Positions 24,237-31,161 of a DNA stretch of 34,417 nucleotides are shown in pieces. The stretch is from Chloroflexota bacterium. Lineage in GTDB: Bacteria; Chloroflexota; Dehalococcoidia; UBA2979. Location of the stretch: positions 1 through 34,417 of the forward strand of contig VXTU01000138.1 in assembly GCA_009837285.1 (NCBI GenBank), given 5' to 3'. The position numbers and the translations under genes are program-made. The notes beneath the pieces were generated by a model. The model worked only from the letters and a program-made list of their open reading frames with translations, did not search any database and was not told the DNA's origin. The first letter of the stretch is position 1. Every line of letters starts with the position of its first letter.

Positions 24237-25088
24237 ATGAGCGAAGCACGCAGCGGACCGCAGATCGTCGTCGTTGGGGCGGTCACGGAGGACCGCTTCG
24301 ACGACGCGACGCGCCCCGGCGGGGCCGTGCTCTACGCGTCGCGTGCACTCGAAGCGCTCGGCATCCACACCCGCGTGCTCGCCTCGGGGCCCTCGGATAG
24401 TGGCCTCGGGGCACTCGACCTACACGAACGTACGTTCGTAGCGAGGGCAGCGAGTCTCCGGTTTGCCCATGACATGAGTGGCGAGGAACGTCGCCTGCTT
24501 GTGCTGTCGAAGCCGGACCGGCCGCTGAGCGCGTCCGATCTGCCCGACCCGTGGCGCGATACGGACGCGCTGATCCTCGGCCCGCTGCTCCCCGACGACC
24601 TCGACGTCGCCTCGTTCACGGCAATGTCGGTCCCACGAATTGCCTTGCTAGCGCAGGGTTTGCAGCGACGCGTGGCCTCCGACGGCACGGTTTCGCTGCT
24701 CGACGAGCCGAGCCCCGCGCTGCTCGCCGCCTGTGACTCGCGCACCTCCGTGTTCTTGTCGCGCGAGGAGGTCGTTCAATGGCTGGCCGAAGCAGTCGAG
24801 GACCTTGCGGCGACGTGCGCGCGCGTCGTGGTCACGCGCGGCGCCGAGGGCGCGGACGTGTACCGGGCGGGCGAGGAGCCTCTGCACATCGCCGCCGCGC
24901 CGGCGACGCCGGTCGACACCACCGGGGCGGGCGACGCGTTCGCGGCCTCGTTCACGGCGGCGCTCGCGTGTGGCGCGAGCGACGAGCAGGCGGGCGCCCT
25001 CGCGGCGCGCGTGGCTGCCGCCACGGTTGAGCGTGCAGGGCCCGTGACGCTCCCGCGGATCGCGACGCCCGAGGAGGTCGCGCGATGA
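24237..25088 (+). CDS. PfkB-family carbohydrate kinase
   Basis: A 283-residue ribokinase-fold protein. The C-terminal PfkB signature 'PVDTTGAGDAFAASF' provides the anion hole and catalytic Asp. The N terminus 'IVVVGAVTEDRF' and 'GGAVLYASRALEALG' match the sugar-binding half. The substrate is unknown; it is shorter than most sugar kinases (about 300-320) and 'VVVTRGAEGADVY' is the ATP-site strand. It starts 23 bp after jag and its stop overlaps the parA start (ATGA), so it is expressed with parAB. Confidence 0.9.
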   Translation: MSEARSGPQIVVVGAVTEDRFDDATRPGGAVLYASRALEALGIHTRVLASGPSDSGLGALDLHERTFVARAASLRFAHDMSGEERRLLVLSKPDRPLSASDLPDPWRDTDALILGPLLPDDLDVASFTAMSVPRIALLAQGLQRRVASDGTVSLLDEPSPALLAACDSRTSVFLSREEVVQWLAEAVEDLAATCARVVVTRGAEGADVYRAGEEPLHIAAAPATPVDTTGAGDAFAASFTAALACGASDEQAGALAARVAAATVERAGPVTLPRIATPEEVAR

Positions 25089-25912
25089 CCGTGACGATCG
25101 CGGTGGTCAACCAGAAGGGCGGGGTCGGCAAGACCACGACCGCCGTCTCGCTCGCCGCCGCGCTGGCCGCGCGCGGCAAGCGCGTGCTGCTCGTCGACGC
25201 CGACCCGCAGTCCAATGCCACCTCGGCGATCGGCCAGGCCGCGATACGCGAGAACGCAGGGCTCTACGAGTCGCTCGTCGGGGAGCAGGCCCTCGCGGAC
25301 ACCGTCGTCAGGACCGACACACCCGGGTTGGACCTCGCGCCCGCGACGCTGCACCTCGCGGGCGCCGACGTCGAGTTGGTGTCGGTGATGGCGCGCGAGT
25401 TCCGGTTGCGGCGAGCCCTCGAACCCCTCGCCGGGCGCTACGACGTGACGCTGATCGACTGCCCGCCCTCGCTCGGTTTGCTCACGGTCAACGCGCTGGC
25501 GGCGGCGGACGAGGTGCTGATCCCGGTGCAGGCCGAGTACCTCGCGCTCGAAGGCCTCGCGCACCTGGCGCAGACCGTCGAGCTGGTACGTCGTAACCTG
25601 AACCCGGAACTCTCGGTGCGCGGCATCGTGCTCACCATGTTCGACGGGCGCACGAACCTCGCGCGCGAGGTGGAGGCGGAAGTGCGCAACCACTTCGACA
25701 ACACCTTCGCCAGCGTCATCCCGCGCTCGGTGCGGCTGTCCGAGGCGCCCAGCCACGGCCTGCCGATCCAGCGCTACGACCCGCGCTCACGCGGCGCGGA
25801 GGCCTACGAGCAGCTCGCCGACGAGCTGCTCGAACAACTCGCTCTCCCCATCTCGGAGGCATCCCATGGTGGATTCCAACGGACAGGGACGGACGGGGCC
25901 CCGGCCCACTGA
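25085..25912 (+). CDS. parA: Chromosome-partitioning ATPase ParA (Soj)
   Basis: A 275-residue Walker-type ATPase that moves or regulates the origin with ParB. The deviant Walker A 'QKGGVGKTT' has the signature Lys (K11) and K16. 'VLLVDADPQSNAT' and 'VTLIDCPPSLGLLTVNAL' (Walker B) follow, and 'IPRSVRLSEAPSHGLPI' is typical of chromosomal ParA. It begins with the residues of the Walker fold and has no extra N-terminal helix-turn-helix, so it is not a plasmid type Ia ParA. The last ~15 residues overlap the parB start. Confidence 0.97.
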   Translation: MTVTIAVVNQKGGVGKTTTAVSLAAALAARGKRVLLVDADPQSNATSAIGQAAIRENAGLYESLVGEQALADTVVRTDTPGLDLAPATLHLAGADVELVSVMAREFRLRRALEPLAGRYDVTLIDCPPSLGLLTVNALAAADEVLIPVQAEYLALEGLAHLAQTVELVRRNLNPELSVRGIVLTMFDGRTNLAREVEAEVRNHFDNTFASVIPRSVRLSEAPSHGLPIQRYDPRSRGAEAYEQLADELLEQLALPISEASHGGFQRTGTDGAPAH

Positions 25913-26804
25913 CACGCCGCGCGGCCTCGGCAGGGGCCTGAGCGCGCTCATCCCCGATACCCCCGCCGAACCGCGGCAGGCCGCGCTGGGCGCGGTGCAC
26001 GAGGCGCCGATCGACTCGATCGCCCCGAACCCGGAGCAGCCCCGCTCGGCATTCGATGACGAGTCGCTCGAGGAGCTGACACAGTCGGTGCGAGAGCACG
26101 GGGTGATCCAGCCGTTGCTCGTCACGGAGTTGCCGGACGACCCGGCGTCGCCGGGCGGCCCGCGCTACCAGCTCATCGCCGGCGAGCGCCGGCTGCGCGC
26201 CGCGCAAGCCGCGGGCCTCGAACGCGTCCCGGTGACGGTGCGCGAGAGTGTGCCGCGCGAGCAGCTGGTGCTGGCGCTGATCGAGAACGTGCAGCGCGAG
26301 GACCTCAACCCGCTCGAGGAGTCGCGCGCCTACAAGCGCCTGGTCGACGACTACGGGCTCACGCAGCAGCAGGTGGCGGAACGCGTCGGGCGCTCGCGCG
26401 CGTCGGTGACCAACCGCCTGCGACTGCTTGAGCTCTCGCCGCCCGCGCAGCACGCACTGGTCGAGGGCGCGATCAGCGAGGGCCACGCGCGCGCGCTGCT
26501 CGCGCTACGCGACCCCGTGGACCAGGTCGAGGCGCTCGAACGTGTCCAGCGCGAGGGCCTGTCCGTGCGCGACACGGAGCGGCTCGCGAAGCGCATGGCC
26601 GACGGCGGCCGCACGCCGCGACCTGCTGCGACGCCCGACCCGCAGGTCGAGGCCGTGATCGAGGCGCTGCGGCGCGAGCTGGGCACCAAGGTGACGATGC
26701 GACGCGGCTCGCGCGGCCGCGGCTCGCTGACGATCCACTTCGGAGGCGACGAGGAGCTGAACGGGGTCCTCGACCGCCTGCTGCCGGAGGACACGCTCTC
26801 GTAG
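25866..26804 (+). CDS. parB: Chromosome-partitioning protein ParB (Spo0J)
   Basis: A 312-residue CTPase clamp that loads at parS (20697-20712) and spreads. An N-terminal 'RGLGRGLSALIP' ParA-stimulating segment is followed by 'SIAPNPEQPRSAFDD', the CTP-binding 'GERRLRAAQAAG' and 'ALIENVQREDLNPLEESRAY'. The helix-turn-helix 'LTQQQVAERVGRSRASVTN' reads parS, and a C-terminal dimerisation domain ends the protein. It overlaps parA by 47 nt, so translation is coupled. Confidence 0.97.
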   Translation: MVDSNGQGRTGPRPTDTPRGLGRGLSALIPDTPAEPRQAALGAVHEAPIDSIAPNPEQPRSAFDDESLEELTQSVREHGVIQPLLVTELPDDPASPGGPRYQLIAGERRLRAAQAAGLERVPVTVRESVPREQLVLALIENVQREDLNPLEESRAYKRLVDDYGLTQQQVAERVGRSRASVTNRLRLLELSPPAQHALVEGAISEGHARALLALRDPVDQVEALERVQREGLSVRDTERLAKRMADGGRTPRPAATPDPQVEAVIEALRRELGTKVTMRRGSRGRGSLTIHFGGDEELNGVLDRLLPEDTLS

Positions 26805-26878
26805 CGGTCCGTCCTTGACCGGACGGCGCGCAGGCGCGAGCCTCGGCGCGCACGCGAGCGGCGGGTGAGGCGAGGGGC

Positions 26879-27343
26879 ATGAGCGTCGAGGAGCGGCTGG
26901 GCGAGCTGGGGTTCACGCTGCCGGACGCGCCGGGCGCGCTTGCCATGTACCGTCCCGCCCTCCAGTCAGGCCCATACGTCTTCGTCTCCGGGCAGGTCGC
27001 TATGCGCGACGGCGCGATCGTGCATCCGGGCGTCGTCGGCGCGCAGCAGACCGTCGAGACAGCGCGCGAGGCGGCGCAGGTGGCGACGCTCAACGCGCTC
27101 GCCGCCGTCAAGGCGCTGCGAGGGAGCCTCGAAGGCCTGCGCGTGGTGCGGCTGACCGGCTACGTGGCCGCAACCCCGGACTTCGGCGAGCATCCGCAGG
27201 TGGTCAACGCAGCGAGCGAGTTGCTGCGCGACGCCTTCGGCGAGGAGCACGGCATAGGCACGCGGCTCGCGCTCGGCGTATCCTCGCTGCCGTTGCAGTC
27301 GCCGGTCGAGCTGGAGCTCGTGCTCGAAGTGCTCGACGAATAA
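26879..27343 (+). CDS. RidA/YjgF/YER057c/UK114 family protein
   Basis: A 154-residue trimeric RidA-like protein. Members hydrolyse reactive enamine/imine intermediates to ketoacids. 'PYVFVSGQVAMRDGAIV' and 'AQVATLNALAAVKALRGSL' match, but the length and 'VVRLTGYVAATPDFGEHPQV' fit the YjgH-like subgroup. The conserved active-site Arg (R105 in E. coli RidA) is not obvious in 'LGVSSLPLQSPVELELV', where Ser-Leu-Pro is seen, so imine deaminase activity is doubtful. It follows parB by 74 bp. Confidence 0.88.
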   Translation: MSVEERLGELGFTLPDAPGALAMYRPALQSGPYVFVSGQVAMRDGAIVHPGVVGAQQTVETAREAAQVATLNALAAVKALRGSLEGLRVVRLTGYVAATPDFGEHPQVVNAASELLRDAFGEEHGIGTRLALGVSSLPLQSPVELELVLEVLDE

Positions 27344-27358
27344 CGGGGTAGGCGAGAC

Positions 27359-27889
27359 ATGACGAACGAGCCCGACCGCATCATCGTGCAGAACCGCATC
27401 GACTTCGTGACGGGGGCGGTGGACCGCTACCTGGAAGACGTCGACGCCCTGGCGCGCCTCGGCGTGCGCGCGGGGCAGCTGTTGGAAGGCCGGCGCGCTG
27501 CCGCGGTGCACGCCGAGCCGGGCGAGGGCGAGTGGTCGGCCTCGCGGACGCTCGGCCACATGATTGCGTACCTGAGCGCGCTGCGTGACCAGGTCACGCG
27601 CATGGCCTGGATGACCGACCCGGTGCTTCCCGTCGTCGACGACGAGGCGGAGGCGGAGCGTAACGCGTGGACCTCGCAGGAGCCGGAGCAGCTCCTGGCA
27701 TCGCTCACCGCGGAAGTCGAGGCGATCGAGGACCTGCTGAAGCACCTCCCGGACTCGTCGTGGGGCCGTGCGGGCCTCCATCCGGGCATGGGCCGCCGCT
27801 CGATCGTGCAGCACGTGCGAGGCGCCGTCGGGCACCTCGGCGGCCACCTCGACCAGGTCGAGGCGGCCCTGGCGGCCCCGGGACGCTGA
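27359..27889 (+). CDS. DinB-like family protein
   Basis: A 176-residue four-helix-bundle protein of the DinB/YfiT superfamily. The probable metal-binding His are in 'ASRTLGHMIAYLSALRD' and in the last helix 'HVRGAVGHLGGHLDQVEAAL'. Members include thiol S-transferases, but many have unknown roles. It starts 15 bp after the RidA gene and is probably in the same operon. Confidence 0.82.
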   Translation: MTNEPDRIIVQNRIDFVTGAVDRYLEDVDALARLGVRAGQLLEGRRAAAVHAEPGEGEWSASRTLGHMIAYLSALRDQVTRMAWMTDPVLPVVDDEAEAERNAWTSQEPEQLLASLTAEVEAIEDLLKHLPDSSWGRAGLHPGMGRRSIVQHVRGAVGHLGGHLDQVEAALAAPGR

Positions 27890-28011
27890 GCCGGGCGCAT
27901 CGCGCGACCACGAGTAGCGCAAATTTCCTCAAACGTGGCTAGAATAGGCGCGATCCGGGCCGGGGCGTCTGTGCGCGCCCGGTTCGGTGGTGCATGGCTA
28001 AACGCGCGGCG

Positions 28012-28060
28012 TTGACGCGTGGCGTCGGAGTGCCCACGATGGGCGCGTCCGTCGTGGGCA
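28012..28060 (+). promoter_or_regulatory. Promoter and overlapping inverted-repeat operator of the acyl-CoA dehydrogenase gene
   Basis: TTGACG (28012-28017), 17-bp spacer, CACGAT (28035-28040). A perfect inverted repeat, TGCCCACGA (28031-28039) and TCGTGGGCA (28052-28060) with a 12-bp centre, covers the -10 and the expected transcription start. This is a good repressor-site layout (TetR/FadR-like in general form). It could instead be an mRNA hairpin before the ribosome-binding site. The rest of the 27890-28076 gap holds a stray TAGAAT at 27940-27945 and nothing else I can support. Confidence 0.55.
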
Positions 28061-28076
28061 GATCGAGGAGGTACGG

Positions 28077-29300
28077 ATGGATTGGGCCGACACTGTTGAG
28101 CAGGCGACGTTCCGCGAGGACGTACGCAGCTTCATCGAGGCGAACCTGCCGCAGTACTACAAGGACATCGCCGACAGAGGTGGCGAGCTCGGCCACGAGG
28201 GTGGCTGGCAGCACGACCGCTTCCTCGGCTCGGACGAGGCGAAGGCCGCTGCGACCGAGTGGGAAGAGGCAGTGGCCGCCCGCAACTGGGTCGCGCCGCA
28301 CTGGCCGACCGAGTACGGCGGCGCCGGCATGACGCCGATGGAGCAGTTCATCCTCAAGCAGGAGATGGCCACCGCGCTGGCGCCCGACGTCGGCGGCCAG
28401 GGCGTCTCGATGCTGGGGCCGACGCTGATCGCGCACGGCACCGACGAGCAGAAGAGCAAGTTCCTCTCCGCCACGCTGGCGAACGAGATCGCCTGGGCGC
28501 AGGGCTACTCCGAGCCGAGCGCCGGGTCCGACCTCGCGTCGCTGCAGACGCGCGCCGTCCGCGACGGCGACGAGTTCGTGGTCAACGGCCAGAAGATCTG
28601 GACGTCGAACGCGCACCGCGCCGACTGGATCTTCGCGCTCGTCCGCACCAACCCGGACGCGCCGAAGCACCGCGGCATCAGCTTCATGCTGATGGACATG
28701 CAGACCCCCGGTATCGAGGTGCGCCCGCTGGTCAGCGGCGCGTGGCAGCACTTCTCGAACGAAACGTTCTACGAGGACGTGCGGGTGCCGGTCAGCCAGG
28801 TCGTCGGTGAGATCGACCGCGGCTGGTACGTCGGCATGACGCTGCTCGACTACGAGCGCTCCAACATCAGCGGCGCGGTCGCCTCGCGGCGCGAGCTCGA
28901 CGACGTGTTCGTGTACGCCGCCAGCGACGAGGGCGCCGCGAAGGCACGGATGCTGCCGTCGGTGCGCTCCGAGCTCGCCGACCGCTACGTCGAGACCGAG
29001 GTGGGATTCAACTTCGCATTCCGCATCATCTCGATGCAGGCTGCGGGAGTGATTCCCAACTACGAGGCGTCGACGTCGAAGATGTTCGCCTCCGAGCTGG
29101 GTCAGCGCATCGCGCGCACGGGTATCAAGCTGTTCGGGCTGTACTCGAACCTCTGGGACCCGGACGCGGAGCACACGCCGTACGGCGCGCGCTTCATCCA
29201 GAACTACTTCCACCTGATCCCGAGCACGATCGCGGGTGGTAGCTCTGAGATTCAGCGCAACATCATCGCCACGCGCGGGCTGGGGCTGCCTCGCGGCTAG
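28077..29300 (+). CDS. Acyl-CoA dehydrogenase
   Basis: A 407-residue FAD enzyme that oxidises an acyl-CoA. It has 'WPTEYGGAGMTPMEQFIL', the flavin-loop 'AQGYSEPSAGSDLASLQT', 'VNGQKIWTSNAHRADW' and the C-terminal 'STIAGGSSEIQRNIIATRGLG'. It belongs to the FadE-like group of high-GC bacteria; the exact substrate is unknown and no fused domain is present. The start at 28077 follows GAGGAGG (28065-28071). It has its own regulated promoter and is monocistronic before a large terminator hairpin. Confidence 0.95.
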   Translation: MDWADTVEQATFREDVRSFIEANLPQYYKDIADRGGELGHEGGWQHDRFLGSDEAKAAATEWEEAVAARNWVAPHWPTEYGGAGMTPMEQFILKQEMATALAPDVGGQGVSMLGPTLIAHGTDEQKSKFLSATLANEIAWAQGYSEPSAGSDLASLQTRAVRDGDEFVVNGQKIWTSNAHRADWIFALVRTNPDAPKHRGISFMLMDMQTPGIEVRPLVSGAWQHFSNETFYEDVRVPVSQVVGEIDRGWYVGMTLLDYERSNISGAVASRRELDDVFVYAASDEGAAKARMLPSVRSELADRYVETEVGFNFAFRIISMQAAGVIPNYEASTSKMFASELGQRIARTGIKLFGLYSNLWDPDAEHTPYGARFIQNYFHLIPSTIAGGSSEIQRNIIATRGLGLPRG

Positions 29301-29327
29301 CCGCTCCCGCTTCAAGCGAAGCGCGAC

Positions 29328-29376
29328 AGGGCCGCGCTTCTCGACAGCTCCCCGGAGCCGTCGAGGGCGCGGCCCT
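29328..29376. terminator. Large terminator-like hairpin after the acyl-CoA dehydrogenase gene
   Basis: AGGGCCGCGC (29328-29337) pairs with GCGCGGCCCT (29367-29376), and an inner CTCGAC (29340-29345) pairs with GTCGAG (29360-29365) across a small internal loop. It separates the plus-strand dehydrogenase from minus-strand genes. Confidence 0.7.
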
Positions 29377-29412
29377 CGTCTGTGTCCGCGGGGCTACTCG
29401 GCTCGACGCGCG

Positions 29413-29559
29413 CTATTCAGCAAGCGACATCAAGAGCATGAGCGCGGTGATGAGCACCGCGGTGTAGGCCGCGATGATCACCGCAGCCTGGATCGCCAGC
29501 GCCTGGTGCAGGTCGGAGCGAACCTCAGCGCGAAACGCGTCGAGATCTGAACGGAGCAA
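29413..29559 (-). CDS. Small coiled-coil/membrane protein
   Basis: A 48-residue open frame from TTG 29559. It is amphipathic then hydrophobic: 'SDLDAFRAEVRSDLHQAL' followed by one membrane helix, 'IQAAVIIAAYTAVLITALML'. The pattern looks like a one-helix membrane anchor with a short coiled coil, and codon third positions are GC-rich like the core genes. There is no good ribosome-binding site, but it starts 24 bp after the cyclophilin stop and could be coupled to it. It fills most of what would otherwise be a 280-bp gap. Confidence 0.5.
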   Translation of the reverse strand: MLRSDLDAFRAEVRSDLHQALAIQAAVIIAAYTAVLITALMLLMSLAE

Positions 29560-29582
29560 GCTGCGATTCGGCGTCCGAGCCC

Positions 29583-30167
29583 CTACTCGACGCGGATGGT
29601 GGCCGTGTTGATCTGGAGTGGCTCGGTGGTCTGGCCGCCCTGTGAGCCGCGCTGCTCGAGGGCGCGGAGCGTGTCGGTGCCCTCGACGATCTCACCGAAG
29701 ATCGTGTGGTTGTCGTCCAGCCACGGCGTCTCGACGAACGTGAGGAAGAACTGGCTGCCGTCCGTGCCGGGCCCGGCGTTCGCCATGCTCAGCAGGCCGG
29801 GGCGGTCGTGGCGCACGCTCGGGTCGAACTCGCCGCCGTAGGTGTAGCCGGGGCCGCCGGTGCCGGAGCCGAGTGGGCAGCCGCCTTGCGCCATGAACCC
29901 CGAGATCACGCGGTGGAAGATCAGCCCGTCGTAGAAGCCGAGGCGCGTCAGGTAGATGGTGCTCGACACGTGCATGGGCGCGACCTCCGGCATGAGCCGG
30001 ATCTGGATGTCACCGACGTTCGTCGCGAGGTCCCAGTGGTACGAGCTTCCGGCGTCGAAGTCGGCCTGCGGCGGCTGCGCCAGGCGCGTGCGCCAGCGGT
30101 CGCCCGAGGTGTCGACCGACTGTGCGGCGATGAAGTCGTCGATGGCGCTCACTGCGGTGTCGGCCAT
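29583..30167 (-). CDS. Cyclophilin-type peptidyl-prolyl cis-trans isomerase
   Basis: A 194-residue cytoplasmic cyclophilin. After a ~55-residue N-terminal extension the core is 'GDIQIRLMPEVAPMHVSS', 'YDGLIFHRVISGFMAQGG' (catalytic Arg), 'GSGTGGPGYTYGGEF', 'LLSMANAGPGTDGSQFFLT' and 'LDDNHTIFGEIVEG'. No signal peptide is seen. ATG 30167 has an AGGGAG site; an upstream start would add about 30 Arg-rich residues encoded by repeat DNA and is rejected. Confidence 0.95.
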   Translation of the reverse strand: MADTAVSAIDDFIAAQSVDTSGDRWRTRLAQPPQADFDAGSSYHWDLATNVGDIQIRLMPEVAPMHVSSTIYLTRLGFYDGLIFHRVISGFMAQGGCPLGSGTGGPGYTYGGEFDPSVRHDRPGLLSMANAGPGTDGSQFFLTFVETPWLDDNHTIFGEIVEGTDTLRALEQRGSQGGQTTEPLQINTATIRVE

Positions 30168-30209
30168 GTGTCTCCCTGCTCGTTGGATGCGGCCTCCTGG
30201 CCGCCTCGC

Positions 30210-30242
30210 AGCATACGTGGCCGCCGCGTTGAGGGCTCGCGC
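30210..30242. repeat. 33-bp direct repeat, left copy
   Basis: It matches 31029-31061 at 30 of 33 positions; the mismatches are confined to five adjacent bases. The shared 3' part contains GCCGCGTTGAGGGCTCGCGC. The repeats bracket about 790 bp holding a promoter, a 47-codon ORF and an AT-richer membrane-protein gene. Confidence 0.85.
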
Positions 30243-30285
30243 GAGGCATCGACCGCGCACGGACTTGGGGATGGAAGGTCTCCCA

Positions 30286-30291
30286 TATACT
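30286..30291 (+). promoter_or_regulatory. -10 element before a 47-codon ORF
   Basis: TATACT, with ACTTGG (30263-30268) 17 bp upstream as a poor -35. Transcription would start near 30298, followed by GAGGGA (30302-30307) and ATG 30314. Confidence 0.4.
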
Positions 30292-30313
30292 GTCGGTGCG
30301 TGAGGGATGCACG

Positions 30314-30457
30314 ATGACTAGTCCACGGCCGCCTATCCGGCCGCCCGCACCTGACCCCGGTAGGGAGATTAAGGAGGGTGGTTGGCCGCCACGCCGACCG
30401 CCAACTCCGAGTCCTCCGCGAGGGCGGCCGCCCGCCTCCGACGAGGGTCGACCCTAG
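30314..30457 (+). CDS. Pro/Arg-rich 47-residue hypothetical ORF
   Basis: It begins 'MTSPRPPIRPPAPDPG' and is dominated by Pro, Arg and Gly. Ribosome-binding site GAGGGA lies 6 nt upstream and a TATACT element precedes it, so the start context is good. The low-complexity product has no family. It ends 4 nt inside the 3' end of the convergent membrane-protein gene and lies within the direct-repeat-flanked segment. It may be chance in GC-rich DNA. Confidence 0.3.
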   Translation: MTSPRPPIRPPAPDPGREIKEGGWPPRRPPTPSPPRGRPPASDEGRP

Positions 30458-30939
30458 AGTTCGATTCCCACCCATGCCAAGAGAACAAGACTCTCCGCCA
30501 CGAACACAGTAGTCATGATGTGTGCCGCCCAAGACTTGCGCCAAATCACGGACGCGGTCTCGTCGAAGTGCTGTCCAGCCCAATAGACACCACTGAGCTT
30601 GAAATCGGTTGGACTCAGATCGAGCCACCCTCGGTAGAGGTCGGTTGGAGCCATTAGCGTTACGCCACCGACGAAGCCGCGCGCGACCACGCCAGTGACC
30701 AGAACGACAACGAAGAGGCTCGCCGCGACGATCAAGAGCGGAGAACGAAAGTCCGTGTCGGCATCGGTTGCCGCGACGATCAAGGGTGCCGCGAGGGTAA
30801 CGGTCGAAGTGAGCGTCAGTAATCCATCAATGCGATGATTCGCCGCGTCATGCCGCTGCGCTATGTCCTGGTAGGACGCCATAGCGCGGTCGTAAGCCAA
30901 CTCGAGCCCTGGATACGTTTCACTTGGGTCTGAGGTCAA
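30454..30939 (-). CDS. Three-helix membrane protein of an accessory insert
   Basis: A 161-residue protein I cannot name. A polar helical N terminus ('AYDRAMASYQDIAQRHDAAN') leads to a membrane hairpin ('LLTLTSTVTLAAPLIVAAT' and 'LLIVAASLFVVVLVTGVVA'). A soluble segment ('YWAGQHFDETASVIWRKSW') follows, then a C-terminal helix ('TTVFVAESLVLLAWVGI'). The layout recalls SLATT/2TM-type effectors of nucleotide-signalling defence systems in outline only; no sensor or nucleotide cyclase gene is next to it. The start is TTG with GGGGGA upstream. It is AT-richer than its neighbours and bracketed by direct repeats. Confidence 0.65.
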   Translation of the reverse strand: MTSDPSETYPGLELAYDRAMASYQDIAQRHDAANHRIDGLLTLTSTVTLAAPLIVAATDADTDFRSPLLIVAASLFVVVLVTGVVARGFVGGVTLMAPTDLYRGWLDLSPTDFKLSGVYWAGQHFDETASVIWRKSWAAHIMTTVFVAESLVLLAWVGIEL

Positions 30940-31028
30940 TTCACATCCCCCGCCTGCCGCTCACGAGCTCTGCCCCGGGCTCGCAGTTGGCTCTGCGGCC
31001 TGCGCCACGGTCAGGTGGTGGGTGGCGA

Positions 31029-31061
31029 AGCATACGGGCCTGCCGCGTTGAGGGCTCGCGC
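31029..31061. repeat. 33-bp direct repeat, right copy
   Basis: Same orientation as 30210-30242 (30 of 33 identical). It lies between the membrane-protein gene and the promoter of the CoA-transferase pair. Confidence 0.85.
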
Positions 31062-31096
31062 TCCCGCGCGAACCTCGCCGCCCCACTGTGGCGACG

Positions 31097-31125
31097 TTGA
31101 CCCGCGGCGGACGCCGCCCTACGTT
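31097..31125 (+). promoter_or_regulatory. Promoter of the CoA-transferase operon
   Basis: TTGACC (31097-31102), 17-bp spacer, TACGTT (31120-31125). The start of transcription would be about 30 nt before ATG 31162. Confidence 0.5.
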
Positions 31126-31161
31126 GCAGCGGCACATCGCGCAGCATGGGGGAGCCGCCTG

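Noticed and set aside
26805-26878. Terminator after parB
   Set aside because: A 6-bp CCGTCC/GGACGG hairpin at 26809-26826 is too weak to call in such GC-rich DNA.
30450-30480. GTTCGATTCCCACCC resembling a tRNA or tmRNA 3' end
   Set aside because: The T stem does not pair (TAGAG against CCCAC) and there is no acceptor or anticodon stem. It is inside the end of the membrane-protein gene. It could be a relic, but I cannot support it.
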